Assembly: GCA_946631935.1 (NCBI GenBank)
Contig: CAMPAP010000152.1
Coordinates: forward strand, 1-10,827
DNA length: 10,827 nt
Reading direction: 5' to 3'
Source of the DNA: an uncultured Lachnospiraceae bacterium
GTDB lineage: Bacteria > Bacillota > Clostridia > Lachnospirales > Lachnospiraceae
A program made the translations under genes and the position numbers. Numbering within the stretch: the first letter of the stretch is position 1; every line of letters starts with the position of its first letter. A model generated the notes under the pieces. The model was not told the origin of the DNA, did no database searches, and saw only the letters and a program-made list of their open reading frames with translations. Below, piece by piece: positions 1-7,354 of the stretch.

Positions 1-1352
1 AGGGGCTTGTGGATATCGTCATAGGAACACACAGACTTTTGTCCGAAGATGTGCATTTTAAGGATCTTGGCCTTTTGATAATAGATGAGGAGCAGAGATT
101 CGGTGTTGCACATAAGGAAAAGATAAAAAAAATGAGGGAGAATGTCGATGTGCTTACTCTCTCCGCAACGCCTATTCCCAGAACTCTTGAAATGAGTCTT
201 GCGGGCATCAGGGATATGAGCCTTCTTGAAGAAGCTCCCACGGACCGCCAGCCCATCCAGACATTTGTGTGTGAATACAATGAGGAGATAGTAAGGGAAG
301 CGATATCAAGAGAGCTTGCAAGAGGCGGCCAGGTATATTATCTCTACAATAACGTCCGTACCATACCTGAACATACCAAGATGCTCAGAGAGGCCCTGCC
401 GGATGCAAGGATCGAGTTTGCACACGGCCAGATGAAGGAGCGGGAATTAGAGGATGTCATGTATGATTTTGTCAGTGGAGATATAGATGTCCTTGTAAGT
501 ACCACCATCATTGAGACAGGTATGGATATTCCCAATGTCAACACTCTTATCATAAACGATGCCGATAAATTCGGTCTGTCACAGCTATACCAGCTAAGAG
601 GAAGAGTGGGCCGTTCTTCCAGGGTTGCATTTGCTTTCCTTATGTACAAGAAGGACAAGGTCCTGTCGGAGATCGCCGAAAAGCGCCTGGGTGCCATAAG
701 GGAGTTTACGAATCTCGGAAGCGGATACAGGATAGCCCTGAGGGATCTTGAGATAAGAGGCGCGGGAAATCTTCTCGGAAAGAGCCAGCACGGACATATG
801 GAGGCGGTGGGATACGATCTTTACTGCAAGATGCTGGGAGAAGCCGTCGGAAGGCTTAAGGGAGAAGAAGCTGCGGATGATTTTTCAACCATAATAAATC
901 TGGACATAGATGCTTTTATCCCCAGGGAATACATTTTTAACGAAGAGCAAAAGCTCGATATGTACAAGAGGATAGCTTCCATCGAAAATGAGGCGGATCT
1001 TTCCGATATGCGTGATGAGCTTTTGGACAGATTCGGGAAGGTTCCTCTTTCAGCCGAAAATCTCTTAAAGGTTGCTCTTATGAGAAAGCTTGCACATGCG
1101 GTTTATCTGACGGAAGTCAGGGGCGGAAAGGGTGAGATAGTTTTTTCATTTAAGGCAGATGCCAAGGTGGATCCTTCCAAGATACCGGAAGTATTAAACA
1201 GGCATAAAAAACACCTGAGCTTTTCTGCGGGAGGAAGAGTTCCTGTTTTTACATATGTATACACATGCGAAACTCTCGAGGAAAAAGAAGAACAGAATCT
1301 GATCCGGCTGACGGAAACGCTTCTTGAAGACATGCAGGTGTTAAGACTCTGA
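1..1352 (+). CDS. mfd: Transcription-repair coupling factor Mfd, C-terminal part (5' end outside window)
   Basis: Mfd is a cytoplasmic ATP-driven DNA translocase that removes stalled RNA polymerase from damaged template strands and recruits UvrA. About 449 C-terminal residues are visible, against roughly 1150 in the full family; the frame is open to the left edge (codons GGG CTT precede a GTG at 9 that is an internal Val, not a start). Counting from that Val: the Walker B box DEEQ (26-29), motif III SATPIPRTL (52-60), TTIIETGMDIPN (165-176), the arginine-finger motif QLRGRVGRSSR (195-205), then a TRG-like translocation segment around LEIRGAGNLLG. Residues after about 300 form the C-terminal D7 domain that in the family binds UvrA. 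All helicase motifs look intact. The stop is TGA at 1350-1352. No T-rich hairpin follows, so transcription may continue toward the next gene. Recognition is very secure. Confidence 0.97.
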   Translation, partial: GLVDIVIGTHRLLSEDVHFKDLGLLIIDEEQRFGVAHKEKIKKMRENVDVLTLSATPIPRTLEMSLAGIRDMSLLEEAPTDRQPIQTFVCEYNEEIVREAISRELARGGQVYYLYNNVRTIPEHTKMLREALPDARIEFAHGQMKERELEDVMYDFVSGDIDVLVSTTIIETGMDIPNVNTLIINDADKFGLSQLYQLRGRVGRSSRVAFAFLMYKKDKVLSEIAEKRLGAIREFTNLGSGYRIALRDLEIRGAGNLLGKSQHGHMEAVGYDLYCKMLGEAVGRLKGEEAADDFSTIINLDIDAFIPREYIFNEEQKLDMYKRIASIENEADLSDMRDELLDRFGKVPLSAENLLKVALMRKLAHAVYLTEVRGGKGEIVFSFKADAKVDPSKIPEVLNRHKKHLSFSAGGRVPVFTYVYTCETLEEKEEQNLIRLTETLLEDMQVLRL

Positions 1353-1410
1353 CAGTGGAATGCATGGAAACCGTGATGCGAAATGACAGTTTCTTGCCGC
1401 TTAAAAATAA

Positions 1411-1439
1411 TTGATAAATGGATATATGTCTGATAAAAT
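1411..1439 (+). promoter_or_regulatory. Candidate sigma-A promoter of the secreted-protein gene
   Basis: TTGATA (1411-1416) and TAAAAT (1434-1439) are separated by exactly 17 bases, each matching the housekeeping consensus at five of six positions. Transcription would start near 1446, leaving a leader of about 40 bases with a strong Shine-Dalgarno AGGGGG at 1472-1477, 11 bases before the ATG at 1489. The region is AT-rich. It gives the downstream gene its own transcription start separate from mfd. Confidence 0.6.
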
Positions 1440-1488
1440 AACTTTACCTTAAAAACAACGAATCATATGAAAGGGGGAAACTATCCAC

Positions 1489-2622
1489 ATGAAGAAGATA
1501 ATCTCAAAAATAGTTCTTGCAGTGGCTGCCGGAATGATCCTTGCGGTTGCATTCTCCGGAAACAGCGTTCAGGCTGCCACAAAGACAATGGCTGACGGAG
1601 GAAAGTTCGACGCGGCATTTTATGCATCATCTTATCCCGATGTAGTCGCAGTACTCGGCAAGTCAGAGAAGGTTCTTTACAATCACTATAAGGCATACGG
1701 AAAAGCTGAAGGCAGACTTCCCTATGCCGGAGCTGCTCCCGAAGCAAGCGCTTTTGATGCCGCATACTATGCCGCAAGATATCCCGATGTAGTTAAGGCA
1801 ATGGGATCCGATCCCGCAATGCTCAAGCTTCATTACGATCTTGCAGGTAAGGCAGAGGGAAGATTTGCAAACCAGCTTGAGGAGACCCAGAAGACTACCG
1901 CAGCTGCTACCACCATTACTCCCGCACAGGCTGCAACCGCAGCAGCGGCACCGGCAGCAGGCGTTACACTTGCTTCTCTTCCTTCATCCTATATGGCTAT
2001 AAGCACCGATCTTACTCTTGCAGGTGCAGGAAACGGATACCACGGAAAGGTTGTTCTTAAGACAGCAACAAGTGCGATCAGCTTCGGTATCCAGTATGAC
2101 CTCTACGGCGCAAAGCCTTATAACGGCAAGGCAATCTACATCTGTGAGAACGTCGGAAGCAACGCTATCGGAGGACAGGTTTATACAAGACACGGACTTG
2201 CTCCTCTCGGACAGACCGTTAATATCATGGAAGCATATGATACCGCTACCGGAATGTGCTATCTCTACGTTAACGGACAGCTTGTAGGACAGGTTGCAAA
2301 CACCTTCCTTAAAGGACAGAATGTTACCGCATGTGTTGAGGTTGCAGGAAGAGATGACGGATCATCCGTTATGGCATCCTTCGCAAATATCCGCTTTAAG
2401 AAGGCCGGAACTTCCGGAACTAACGGAGACTCTGTAATGTTCACAAGAGTTACATCCTCCAACCCCGGAATGAGCCTTGTAGCTCCCGGAGCAAATGCAT
2501 ACCAGTACAGGACCAATTACAATGCAACCGCTCAGGGAACCATCGTAGGTCTTAACGGACTTGACTGGGATAACGCATACTATGCAGTATCCGCTACCGC
2601 TGAGTTCGCTATGTACATGTGA
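1489..2622 (+). CDS. Secreted protein with two YPDV repeats and a C-terminal lectin-like beta domain
   Basis: I do not recognise a named family for the whole 377-residue protein. Residues 1-29 are a clear Sec signal peptide (MKKIISK basic start, Ala/Val/Leu core, probable cleavage after VQA at 29). Two 37-residue repeats follow (40-76 and 89-125), each FDAA-Y-A-YPDVV...HY...GKAEGR. A low-complexity Ala/Thr/Pro linker spans about 131-158. Residues about 159-306 are rich in alternating strands and include MCYLYVNGQLVGQV, the 'short beta hairpin with NGQ' seen in LamG/concanavalin-like jelly rolls, so glycan binding is plausible but unproven. The last 65 residues form another beta-rich segment. 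There is no LPXTG, SLH or second membrane helix; retention at the cell surface, if any, would have to use the repeats. Three cysteines (219, 257, 282). The gene has its own promoter and terminator and a narrow codon choice (six of eight Arg codons are AGA), which suggests strong expression. Start chosen for the signal peptide and the AGGGGG ribosome site. Confidence 0.85.
   Translation: MKKIISKIVLAVAAGMILAVAFSGNSVQAATKTMADGGKFDAAFYASSYPDVVAVLGKSEKVLYNHYKAYGKAEGRLPYAGAAPEASAFDAAYYAARYPDVVKAMGSDPAMLKLHYDLAGKAEGRFANQLEETQKTTAAATTITPAQAATAAAAPAAGVTLASLPSSYMAISTDLTLAGAGNGYHGKVVLKTATSAISFGIQYDLYGAKPYNGKAIYICENVGSNAIGGQVYTRHGLAPLGQTVNIMEAYDTATGMCYLYVNGQLVGQVANTFLKGQNVTACVEVAGRDDGSSVMASFANIRFKKAGTSGTNGDSVMFTRVTSSNPGMSLVAPGANAYQYRTNYNATAQGTIVGLNGLDWDNAYYAVSATAEFAMYM
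1606..1863 (+). repeat. Two in-frame 37-codon YPDV repeats
   Basis: The repeat units lie at 1606-1716 and 1753-1863, with starts 147 bases (49 codons) apart. Both encode FDAA(F/Y)YA--YPDVV, a short variable stretch, then a His-Tyr pair and GKAEGR. The pattern resembles the 'YPDV ... HY ... G-EGR' repeats found in many bacterial secreted and surface proteins. Nucleotide identity is patchy, so this is an old duplication at the protein level rather than a recent DNA repeat. Confidence 0.85.
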
Positions 2623-2649
2623 TCTTCTTAAAAAGTTAATATGATCTTC

Positions 2650-2682
2650 ATACCCCCGTGTACTTTGCACGGGGGTATTTTT
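2650..2682 (+). terminator. Strong intrinsic terminator after the secreted-protein gene
   Basis: Perfect 11-base arms ATACCCCCGTG (2650-2660) and CACGGGGGTAT (2668-2678) enclose a 7-base loop (TACTTTG); the right arm ends in T and continues into TTTT (2679-2682). It sits 28 bases after the stop codon at 2622. It should isolate the secreted-protein transcript from the TetR operon. Confidence 0.93.
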
Positions 2683-2717
2683 ATGCCTGTAAATGCATTG
2701 TCTGATTTATACAAAAA

Positions 2718-2749
2718 CAGGAAACTATTTTTGTAAAAACGTTTTCTTG
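2718..2749. promoter_or_regulatory. Possible upstream (imperfect) operator site
   Basis: CAGGAAAC at 2718-2725 repeats the first eight bases of the downstream operator arm, and an AAAACGTTTT palindrome (2736-2745) followed by CTTG resembles the downstream core GCGTTTTCG. The site lies just before and partly over the predicted -35 box. It could be a second, weaker binding site for the TetR regulator, or coincidence in AT-rich DNA. Confidence 0.35.
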
Positions 2750-2775
2750 TTCCCGGCTTGCCCTTATTTTATAAT
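2747..2775 (+). promoter_or_regulatory. Candidate promoter of the TetR-led sugar operon
   Basis: A perfect -10 box TATAAT (2770-2775) has TTGTTC (2747-2752) exactly 17 bases upstream; the -35 box keeps only the TTG of the consensus. The expected start of transcription is near 2782, which is the first base of the 24-base inverted repeat. The weak -35 box and overlapping repeat fit a regulated promoter. Confidence 0.7.
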
Positions 2776-2781
2776 GGAAAC

Positions 2782-2805
2782 CAGGAAACGCGTTTTCGTT
2801 TCCTG
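2782..2805. promoter_or_regulatory. Perfect inverted repeat, probable operator of the TetR regulator
   Basis: Arms CAGGAAACG (2782-2790) and CGTTTCCTG (2797-2805) are exact reverse complements around a 6-base centre CGTTTT. The site covers the predicted transcription start and lies 33 bases before the TetR start codon. Repressors of this family bind as dimers to such palindromes, so a bound protein here would block initiation of its own operon. The assignment to this regulator is inference from position. Confidence 0.7.
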
Positions 2806-2817
2806 CACATATATGTG
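2806..2817. promoter_or_regulatory. Adjacent 12-base perfect palindrome in the 5' leader
   Basis: CACATATATGTG directly abuts the operator-like inverted repeat and lies upstream of the regulator's Shine-Dalgarno. Being short and AT-rich it may be chance, a second protein site, or part of a leader hairpin. Confidence 0.3.
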
Positions 2818-2837
2818 AATATAAAGTGAGGTCGGAG

Positions 2838-3416
2838 ATGCAGAGTATTGAAGTCCTGAAGCAGCAGATACTTGAGGGAGTCGTAAACGTCTATCGTGAC
2901 AAGGGAATAAAGTTTACTATGGATGATCTGGCCAAGCATCTTGGGATGAGTAAGAAGACCATCTATCTTGTCTACAGGGATAAGAAAACTCTTTTTATGG
3001 ATATGGTGGATCATGTTTTTGATTCCATAAAAGAGAGCGAGATGAAGGTGGTTGAAGATCCGGAGCTTACCACAATAGAGAAGATCAGAAGGATCCTCGG
3101 GGTTTTGCCGGACAGTTATAAAAATATAGACTTAAAGCAGCTCTATATTCTCCGTGAAAAGCATCCCGACATATATGAAAGGGTTGAAGAAAGACTTGAG
3201 ACCGGATGGGAGCAGACCATCGCTTTAATGGAAAAGGGAATTGAGGAAGGCGTGGTAAGGCCGGTTAATATCAGACTTATCAAGATGATGTATGAGGCAT
3301 CCATCGAGCAGTTTTTCTCAAGAGACATACTTGTAAAAAACGATATAGCTTATGTTGATGCGCTGAACAATATAGTGGATATCATAGTTGACGGGATAGC
3401 CGTCAGAAATGCATGA
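2838..3416 (+). CDS. TetR/AcrR-family transcriptional regulator
   Basis: A 192-residue regulator of normal family size. The N-terminal DNA-binding domain is clear: helix-turn-helix at about 26-46 (TMDDLAKHLGMSKKTIYLVYR), followed by the usual DKKTLF. The remaining all-helical part (about 60-192) is the variable ligand-binding and dimerisation domain, which does not reveal the ligand. I prefer the ATG at 2838, with GAGG at 2828-2831 as ribosome site, over the in-frame GTG at 2826, which would consume that site. The stop lies 13 bases before the GH2 start, so the two are co-transcribed. Position as first gene of a sugar operon, behind a promoter overlapped by an inverted repeat, suggests an autoregulated repressor relieved by a sugar or its metabolite. 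TetR control of glycosidase operons is less common than LacI or AraC control, so activation cannot be excluded. Confidence 0.92.
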   Translation: MQSIEVLKQQILEGVVNVYRDKGIKFTMDDLAKHLGMSKKTIYLVYRDKKTLFMDMVDHVFDSIKESEMKVVEDPELTTIEKIRRILGVLPDSYKNIDLKQLYILREKHPDIYERVEERLETGWEQTIALMEKGIEEGVVRPVNIRLIKMMYEASIEQFFSRDILVKNDIAYVDALNNIVDIIVDGIAVRNA

Positions 3417-3429
3417 CAGGGAGGAAAGT

Positions 3430-5856
3430 ATGAGAGAAAGATTTTTCCTTAGTGATGACTGGAAATTTACTTCCGAATATGAAGACAGGATGCTTTTCCC
3501 CGAGTATGAGGATGTCCTGCTTGAAACCGTAAGGCTTCCGCATACTGTAAAGGAAACTCCGTTCAACTGCTTTGATGAATCGATATATCAGAAGCTGTCA
3601 CTTTACAGAAAGCATATAAATGTTCCTTCAGAGTGGGAAGGAAGATGCGTAAAGCTTACGTTTGAAGGCGCGGCTCATTATGCGGATGTATATGTAAACG
3701 GTGACAGGGCAGGGAGACATTACTGCGGGTACACTTCGTTTACCATAGATATCTCGGGACTGTTAAAATACGGGACCGATAATCTCATATCCGTAAAACT
3801 CGACAGCAGGGAGAATCTTGATATACCTCCTTTCGGACATGTGATCGACTACATGACATACGGCGGACTCTACAGGGATGTATATATCGATGTATATGAC
3901 GGACCTCATATTGAACAGCTTTTTGTATATACCGAAAAATCCGAAGAGGGCTTTGTATTAAAGACAAGTGCCTTCGTGGATTCTGAACACGGTACTCTTA
4001 TTGCGGAGCAGTACATAAAACCTCACGGTGAAGAAGGCATGGGGACAAAACTTGGAAGTCTTGTCCTTACTGCCGATCTGAATGCCATATCTTTTGCCGA
4101 AAGTCCCGAAGAAGTAAAACCCTGGTATCCGGAAGCGCCGAATCTTTATGACGTTACTGTCAGGATACTGGATAAGGACAGCGGAAAAGTATATGACGAA
4201 GAAGTTGTCGTAACAGGCTTCAGAACAGCACACTGGAGCGCGGACGGTTTTTATCTCAACGGTGAAAAATATCTTATAAGGGGACTTAACCGTCATCAGA
4301 GCTTTCCTTACGTGGGATATGCCATGCCGGATTCTCTTCAGAAGGAAGACGCAAGGATACTCAAGGAAGAGCTGGGAGTCAATGCCGTCAGAACATCCCA
4401 TTATCCCCAGTCCCATGCGTTTATATCCCAGTGTGACAAGTTAGGGCTTTTGGTATTTACGGAGATTCCCGGATGGCAGTATATAGGAGATGAGATATGG
4501 AAGGATCAGGCTCTTGAAAATGTCAGGGAGATGGTCCTTGAATACAGAAACCACCCTTCGATAATCCTCTGGGGAGTAAGGATAAACGAGTCCGGGGACG
4601 ATCATGACCTCTACGTTCAGACAAATGCCTGTGCCAGAAGCCTGGATCCTTCAAGGGCAACAGGCGGTGTAAGATGCATCAAAAAAAGCGAGTTTTTAGA
4701 GGATGTATATACATATAATGATTTTTCACACACAGGTGACGGAACTGACGGATGCGCTTCCAAAAAGAGCGTGACACCGGATCCTTTAAGGCCCTATCTG
4801 ATTTCCGAGTACGGAGGACATATTTATCCAACAAAGAGTTTTGACGATGAAGAACACAGGGCAGAACATGCTCTCAGACATGCAAAGGTTATAAATGATG
4901 TAGCCGCATCCGGAGATATAGCCGGAAGCTTCGGCTGGTGCATGTTCGATTACAACACCCATAAGGATTTCGGAAGCGGTGACCGTATCTGCTATCACGG
5001 TGTTACGGATATGTTCAGGAATTTCAAACAGGCGGCGTATGTATATGCGGCCCAGGGGATTCAGACACCCATGCTTGAACTTTCATCATCCATGGATATA
5101 GGAGAACATCCCGAGAGCAGGATAGGAGAAGTCTGGATCTATACCAATGCCGACAGCGTGAAGATGTATAAAAATGATACGCTTATCAAGGAATATTTTC
5201 CTTCGGATTCGCCCTATACATATCTGCCCCACGGCCCAATCCTGGTTGATGACTATATCGGTGATGCGGTCAGGAAGGGAGAAGATTTTTCTTCGGCCCA
5301 GGCTGAGGATGTGAAATTTCTCTTAAACCAGTATTCAATGTACGGCATGGATAATCTCAGCGCCAGGGCAAAAGCCATTGCGGCAAAATGCATGACCGTA
5401 TACAGGATGACCATGGAGGAAGCATACGCGCTCTATGCAAAATATATCGGCAACTGGGGTAACGAATCCCTTGTTTACAGATTTGATGCCATCAAGGACG
5501 GAGAGGTTGTTAAGAGCGTTGTGAAGGAATCCGTAAAGGAGATCAGGATCACGGCTCACGCGTACGTTGAAGTACTTGAAGAAAGAAATACCTATGATGC
5601 GGTGGCAGTAAGGATAAGGGCTGTCGACCAGAATTCAAATCCCGTGCCTTACTTTAATGAACCTGTACTGCTCCGTACGGAGGGTCCCGTAAAACTCATA
5701 GGACCTTCTGCAATATCCCTTAAGGGAGGAATGGGCGGAACCTATCTTAAGACCATCGGCGAGTCCGGAAGGGCAAGCCTCCAGATAGTCAGTATGCAGG
5801 CAGGAGAAGCAAGAATAGAATTTGATGTCCGCATGAACAGAACTCCGCAGATGTGA
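3430..5856 (+). CDS. Glycoside hydrolase family 2 enzyme (beta-galactosidase-like), cytoplasmic
   Basis: An 808-residue GH2 enzyme, a retaining exo-glycosidase removing a beta-linked sugar; beta-galactosidase is the likeliest activity, but beta-glucuronidase or others share the fold. Order of domains: sugar-binding jelly roll (about 1-170; YADVYVNG and TYGGLYRDVYI are typical), Ig-like domain (to about 270), TIM barrel (about 275-560), then C-terminal beta domains. Barrel motifs include RGLNRHQ, AVRTSHYPQS and EIPGWQYIGDE. The acid/base is Glu387 in HPSIILWGVRINESG and the nucleophile is Glu460 in LISEYGGH. Residues about 566-590 (VWIYTNADSVKMYKN) look like a DUF4982-type domain; a helical stretch (about 620-690) and a final beta domain follow. 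No signal peptide. I chose ATG 3430 because GGAGG (3420-3424) stands 5 bases before it; the upstream ATG 3409 overlaps the tetR end and would include the ribosome site. The next gene is 52 bases away with no terminator between. Confidence 0.93.
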   Translation: MRERFFLSDDWKFTSEYEDRMLFPEYEDVLLETVRLPHTVKETPFNCFDESIYQKLSLYRKHINVPSEWEGRCVKLTFEGAAHYADVYVNGDRAGRHYCGYTSFTIDISGLLKYGTDNLISVKLDSRENLDIPPFGHVIDYMTYGGLYRDVYIDVYDGPHIEQLFVYTEKSEEGFVLKTSAFVDSEHGTLIAEQYIKPHGEEGMGTKLGSLVLTADLNAISFAESPEEVKPWYPEAPNLYDVTVRILDKDSGKVYDEEVVVTGFRTAHWSADGFYLNGEKYLIRGLNRHQSFPYVGYAMPDSLQKEDARILKEELGVNAVRTSHYPQSHAFISQCDKLGLLVFTEIPGWQYIGDEIWKDQALENVREMVLEYRNHPSIILWGVRINESGDDHDLYVQTNACARSLDPSRATGGVRCIKKSEFLEDVYTYNDFSHTGDGTDGCASKKSVTPDPLRPYLISEYGGHIYPTKSFDDEEHRAEHALRHAKVINDVAASGDIAGSFGWCMFDYNTHKDFGSGDRICYHGVTDMFRNFKQAAYVYAAQGIQTPMLELSSSMDIGEHPESRIGEVWIYTNADSVKMYKNDTLIKEYFPSDSPYTYLPHGPILVDDYIGDAVRKGEDFSSAQAEDVKFLLNQYSMYGMDNLSARAKAIAAKCMTVYRMTMEEAYALYAKYIGNWGNESLVYRFDAIKDGEVVKSVVKESVKEIRITAHAYVEVLEERNTYDAVAVRIRAVDQNSNPVPYFNEPVLLRTEGPVKLIGPSAISLKGGMGGTYLKTIGESGRASLQIVSMQAGEARIEFDVRMNRTPQM

Positions 5857-5908
5857 AGCGGCGAATAATCAGGCAAACAATAAACCGATTAAAAAACAAG
5901 GAGAAAAC

Positions 5909-7339
5909 ATGGAAAACAAAAAGCTGACAGTGGGGGAGAAAGCGGCTTACGGTATCGGTGCAGTGGGGAAAGACATGGTCTACATGCTCTCTGCAAGTTA
6001 TGTTCTTTACTATTTTCAGGATCTTTTGGGTGTCAATTCCGTTGCCATGGGAATAATCCTTCTTGCGGCAAGGGTCTTTGATGCATTTAATGATCCCATA
6101 ATGGGAATAGTTGTGGCAAAAACCCACACAAGATGGGGAAGATTCCGTCCCTGGCTTTTTATAGGAACCATAACAAATGCCGTGGTGCTCTTTGTTATGT
6201 TTGCATGTCCTCCGGATATGACGCCTTCGGGCCTTGTGGCTTATGCGGCTGTCACCTATATCCTCTGGGGCATTACCTATACCATGATGGATATTCCTTA
6301 CTGGTCAATGATCCCTGCCTTTACAAAAGGAGGATCTGAAAGAGAGGGCCTTACTACTCTTGCAAGGAGCTGTGCGGGTGTGGGAAGTGCTCTTGTTACC
6401 ATATTTACTGTAAAGATCATACAGACCATAGGAAACCTTCCGGCTTTTGAAAACCTGTCCGGTGCGGCAAGGGAGATAGTGGGCTTTAAGTGGTTTGCTC
6501 TTATCATTGCCGTTCTTTTCGTTGTGTTCATAACCGTCACATGCCTTGCCATAAAGGAGCAGAGTCTTGTTGATATGAAATCCGCATCTGTGGGAGATAT
6601 GTTCAGGGCTCTTATCAGTAATGATCAGGCTATGACGGTTGTTATTGCCATTGTGCTAATTAACTGCTCCATTTACATCACATCAAATCTTGTGATCTAT
6701 TTCTTTAAGTACGATTTCGGCGGAACCGGATGGGGTGACAGCTATACTCTGTTCAACATGTTCGGAGGCGCTATCCAGATCCTTTCAATGATGCTGTTCT
6801 ATCCGGTCCTTAGATTGTTCCTGAGCGATGTGAAGATATTCTATGTTTGCCTTGCCAGCGCCATCACCGGATATGCAACCCTCTTTATCATTGCCTTTGT
6901 GAACATGAGCTCTGTATACATTCTTTTCATTCCGGCATTTTTTATCTTTGCGGCAAACGGTGTACTCCAGGTCATCACCACGGTATTTTTGGCAAATACA
7001 GTTGACTACGGAGAATTAAAAAACTCAAGACGTGATGAGAGTGTCATTTTCTCCATGCAGACATTTGTTGTAAAGCTTGCAAGCGGAGTGGCGGCATTTG
7101 TGGCATCCATATGCCTCCAGTTAAACAGTCTCCAGCGTGGAAATGCGGATACAACCGAGAAGATCGACTATTCACTTAATGTTGCGGAAAGCTCAAAACT
7201 CGGTCTGAGAATGACCATGACAATTCTTCCCGTCATCGGACTTGCAATTGCCATAGTAGTATTCAGGAAAAAATATATCCTGACAGACGAAAAGCTGTCC
7301 GAGATTTCCGCTCAGCTGGATGAAAAAAAGAGAAGATAA
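5909..7339 (+). CDS. GPH-family (MelB-like) sugar:cation symporter
   Basis: A 476-residue, very hydrophobic membrane protein with about 12 predicted helices, the size of the melibiose carrier MelB. It belongs to the glycoside-pentoside-hexuronide symporters of the major facilitator superfamily. Residues 55-62 (RVFDAFND) match the MelB cation/sugar site: Arg55, Asp58, Asn61 and Asp62 correspond to its Arg52, Asp55, Asn58 and Asp59, so Na+ or H+ coupling should be intact. The conserved loop TRWGRFRPWL lies at 74-83. It likely imports the glycoside that the neighbouring hydrolases open; the family includes alpha- and beta-galactoside, xyloside and glucuronide carriers, so the substrate cannot be read from sequence. 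AAGGAG (5898-5903) sits 5 bases before the ATG. The next gene begins 15 bases after the stop, which implies one operon. Confidence 0.94.
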   Translation: MENKKLTVGEKAAYGIGAVGKDMVYMLSASYVLYYFQDLLGVNSVAMGIILLAARVFDAFNDPIMGIVVAKTHTRWGRFRPWLFIGTITNAVVLFVMFACPPDMTPSGLVAYAAVTYILWGITYTMMDIPYWSMIPAFTKGGSEREGLTTLARSCAGVGSALVTIFTVKIIQTIGNLPAFENLSGAAREIVGFKWFALIIAVLFVVFITVTCLAIKEQSLVDMKSASVGDMFRALISNDQAMTVVIAIVLINCSIYITSNLVIYFFKYDFGGTGWGDSYTLFNMFGGAIQILSMMLFYPVLRLFLSDVKIFYVCLASAITGYATLFIIAFVNMSSVYILFIPAFFIFAANGVLQVITTVFLANTVDYGELKNSRRDESVIFSMQTFVVKLASGVAAFVASICLQLNSLQRGNADTTEKIDYSLNVAESSKLGLRMTMTILPVIGLAIAIVVFRKKYILTDEKLSEISAQLDEKKRR

Positions 7340-7354
7340 GATCGGAGATGGAAT

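Noticed and set aside
1353..1410. Terminator after mfd
   Set aside because: Only a weak GCAT/ATGC pairing and no following T run.
2826..2837. GTG start for the TetR regulator
   Set aside because: The GTGAGG at this place serves better as Shine-Dalgarno for the ATG at 2838.
3409..3429. Upstream ATG as the start of the GH2 gene
   Set aside because: It would overlap the tetR stop and place the strong GGAGG site inside the coding region; the ATG at 3430 is 5 bases after that site.
3958..4416. 152-codon open frame on the - strand
   Set aside because: Entirely opposite the GH2 gene; no ribosome site or domain seen.
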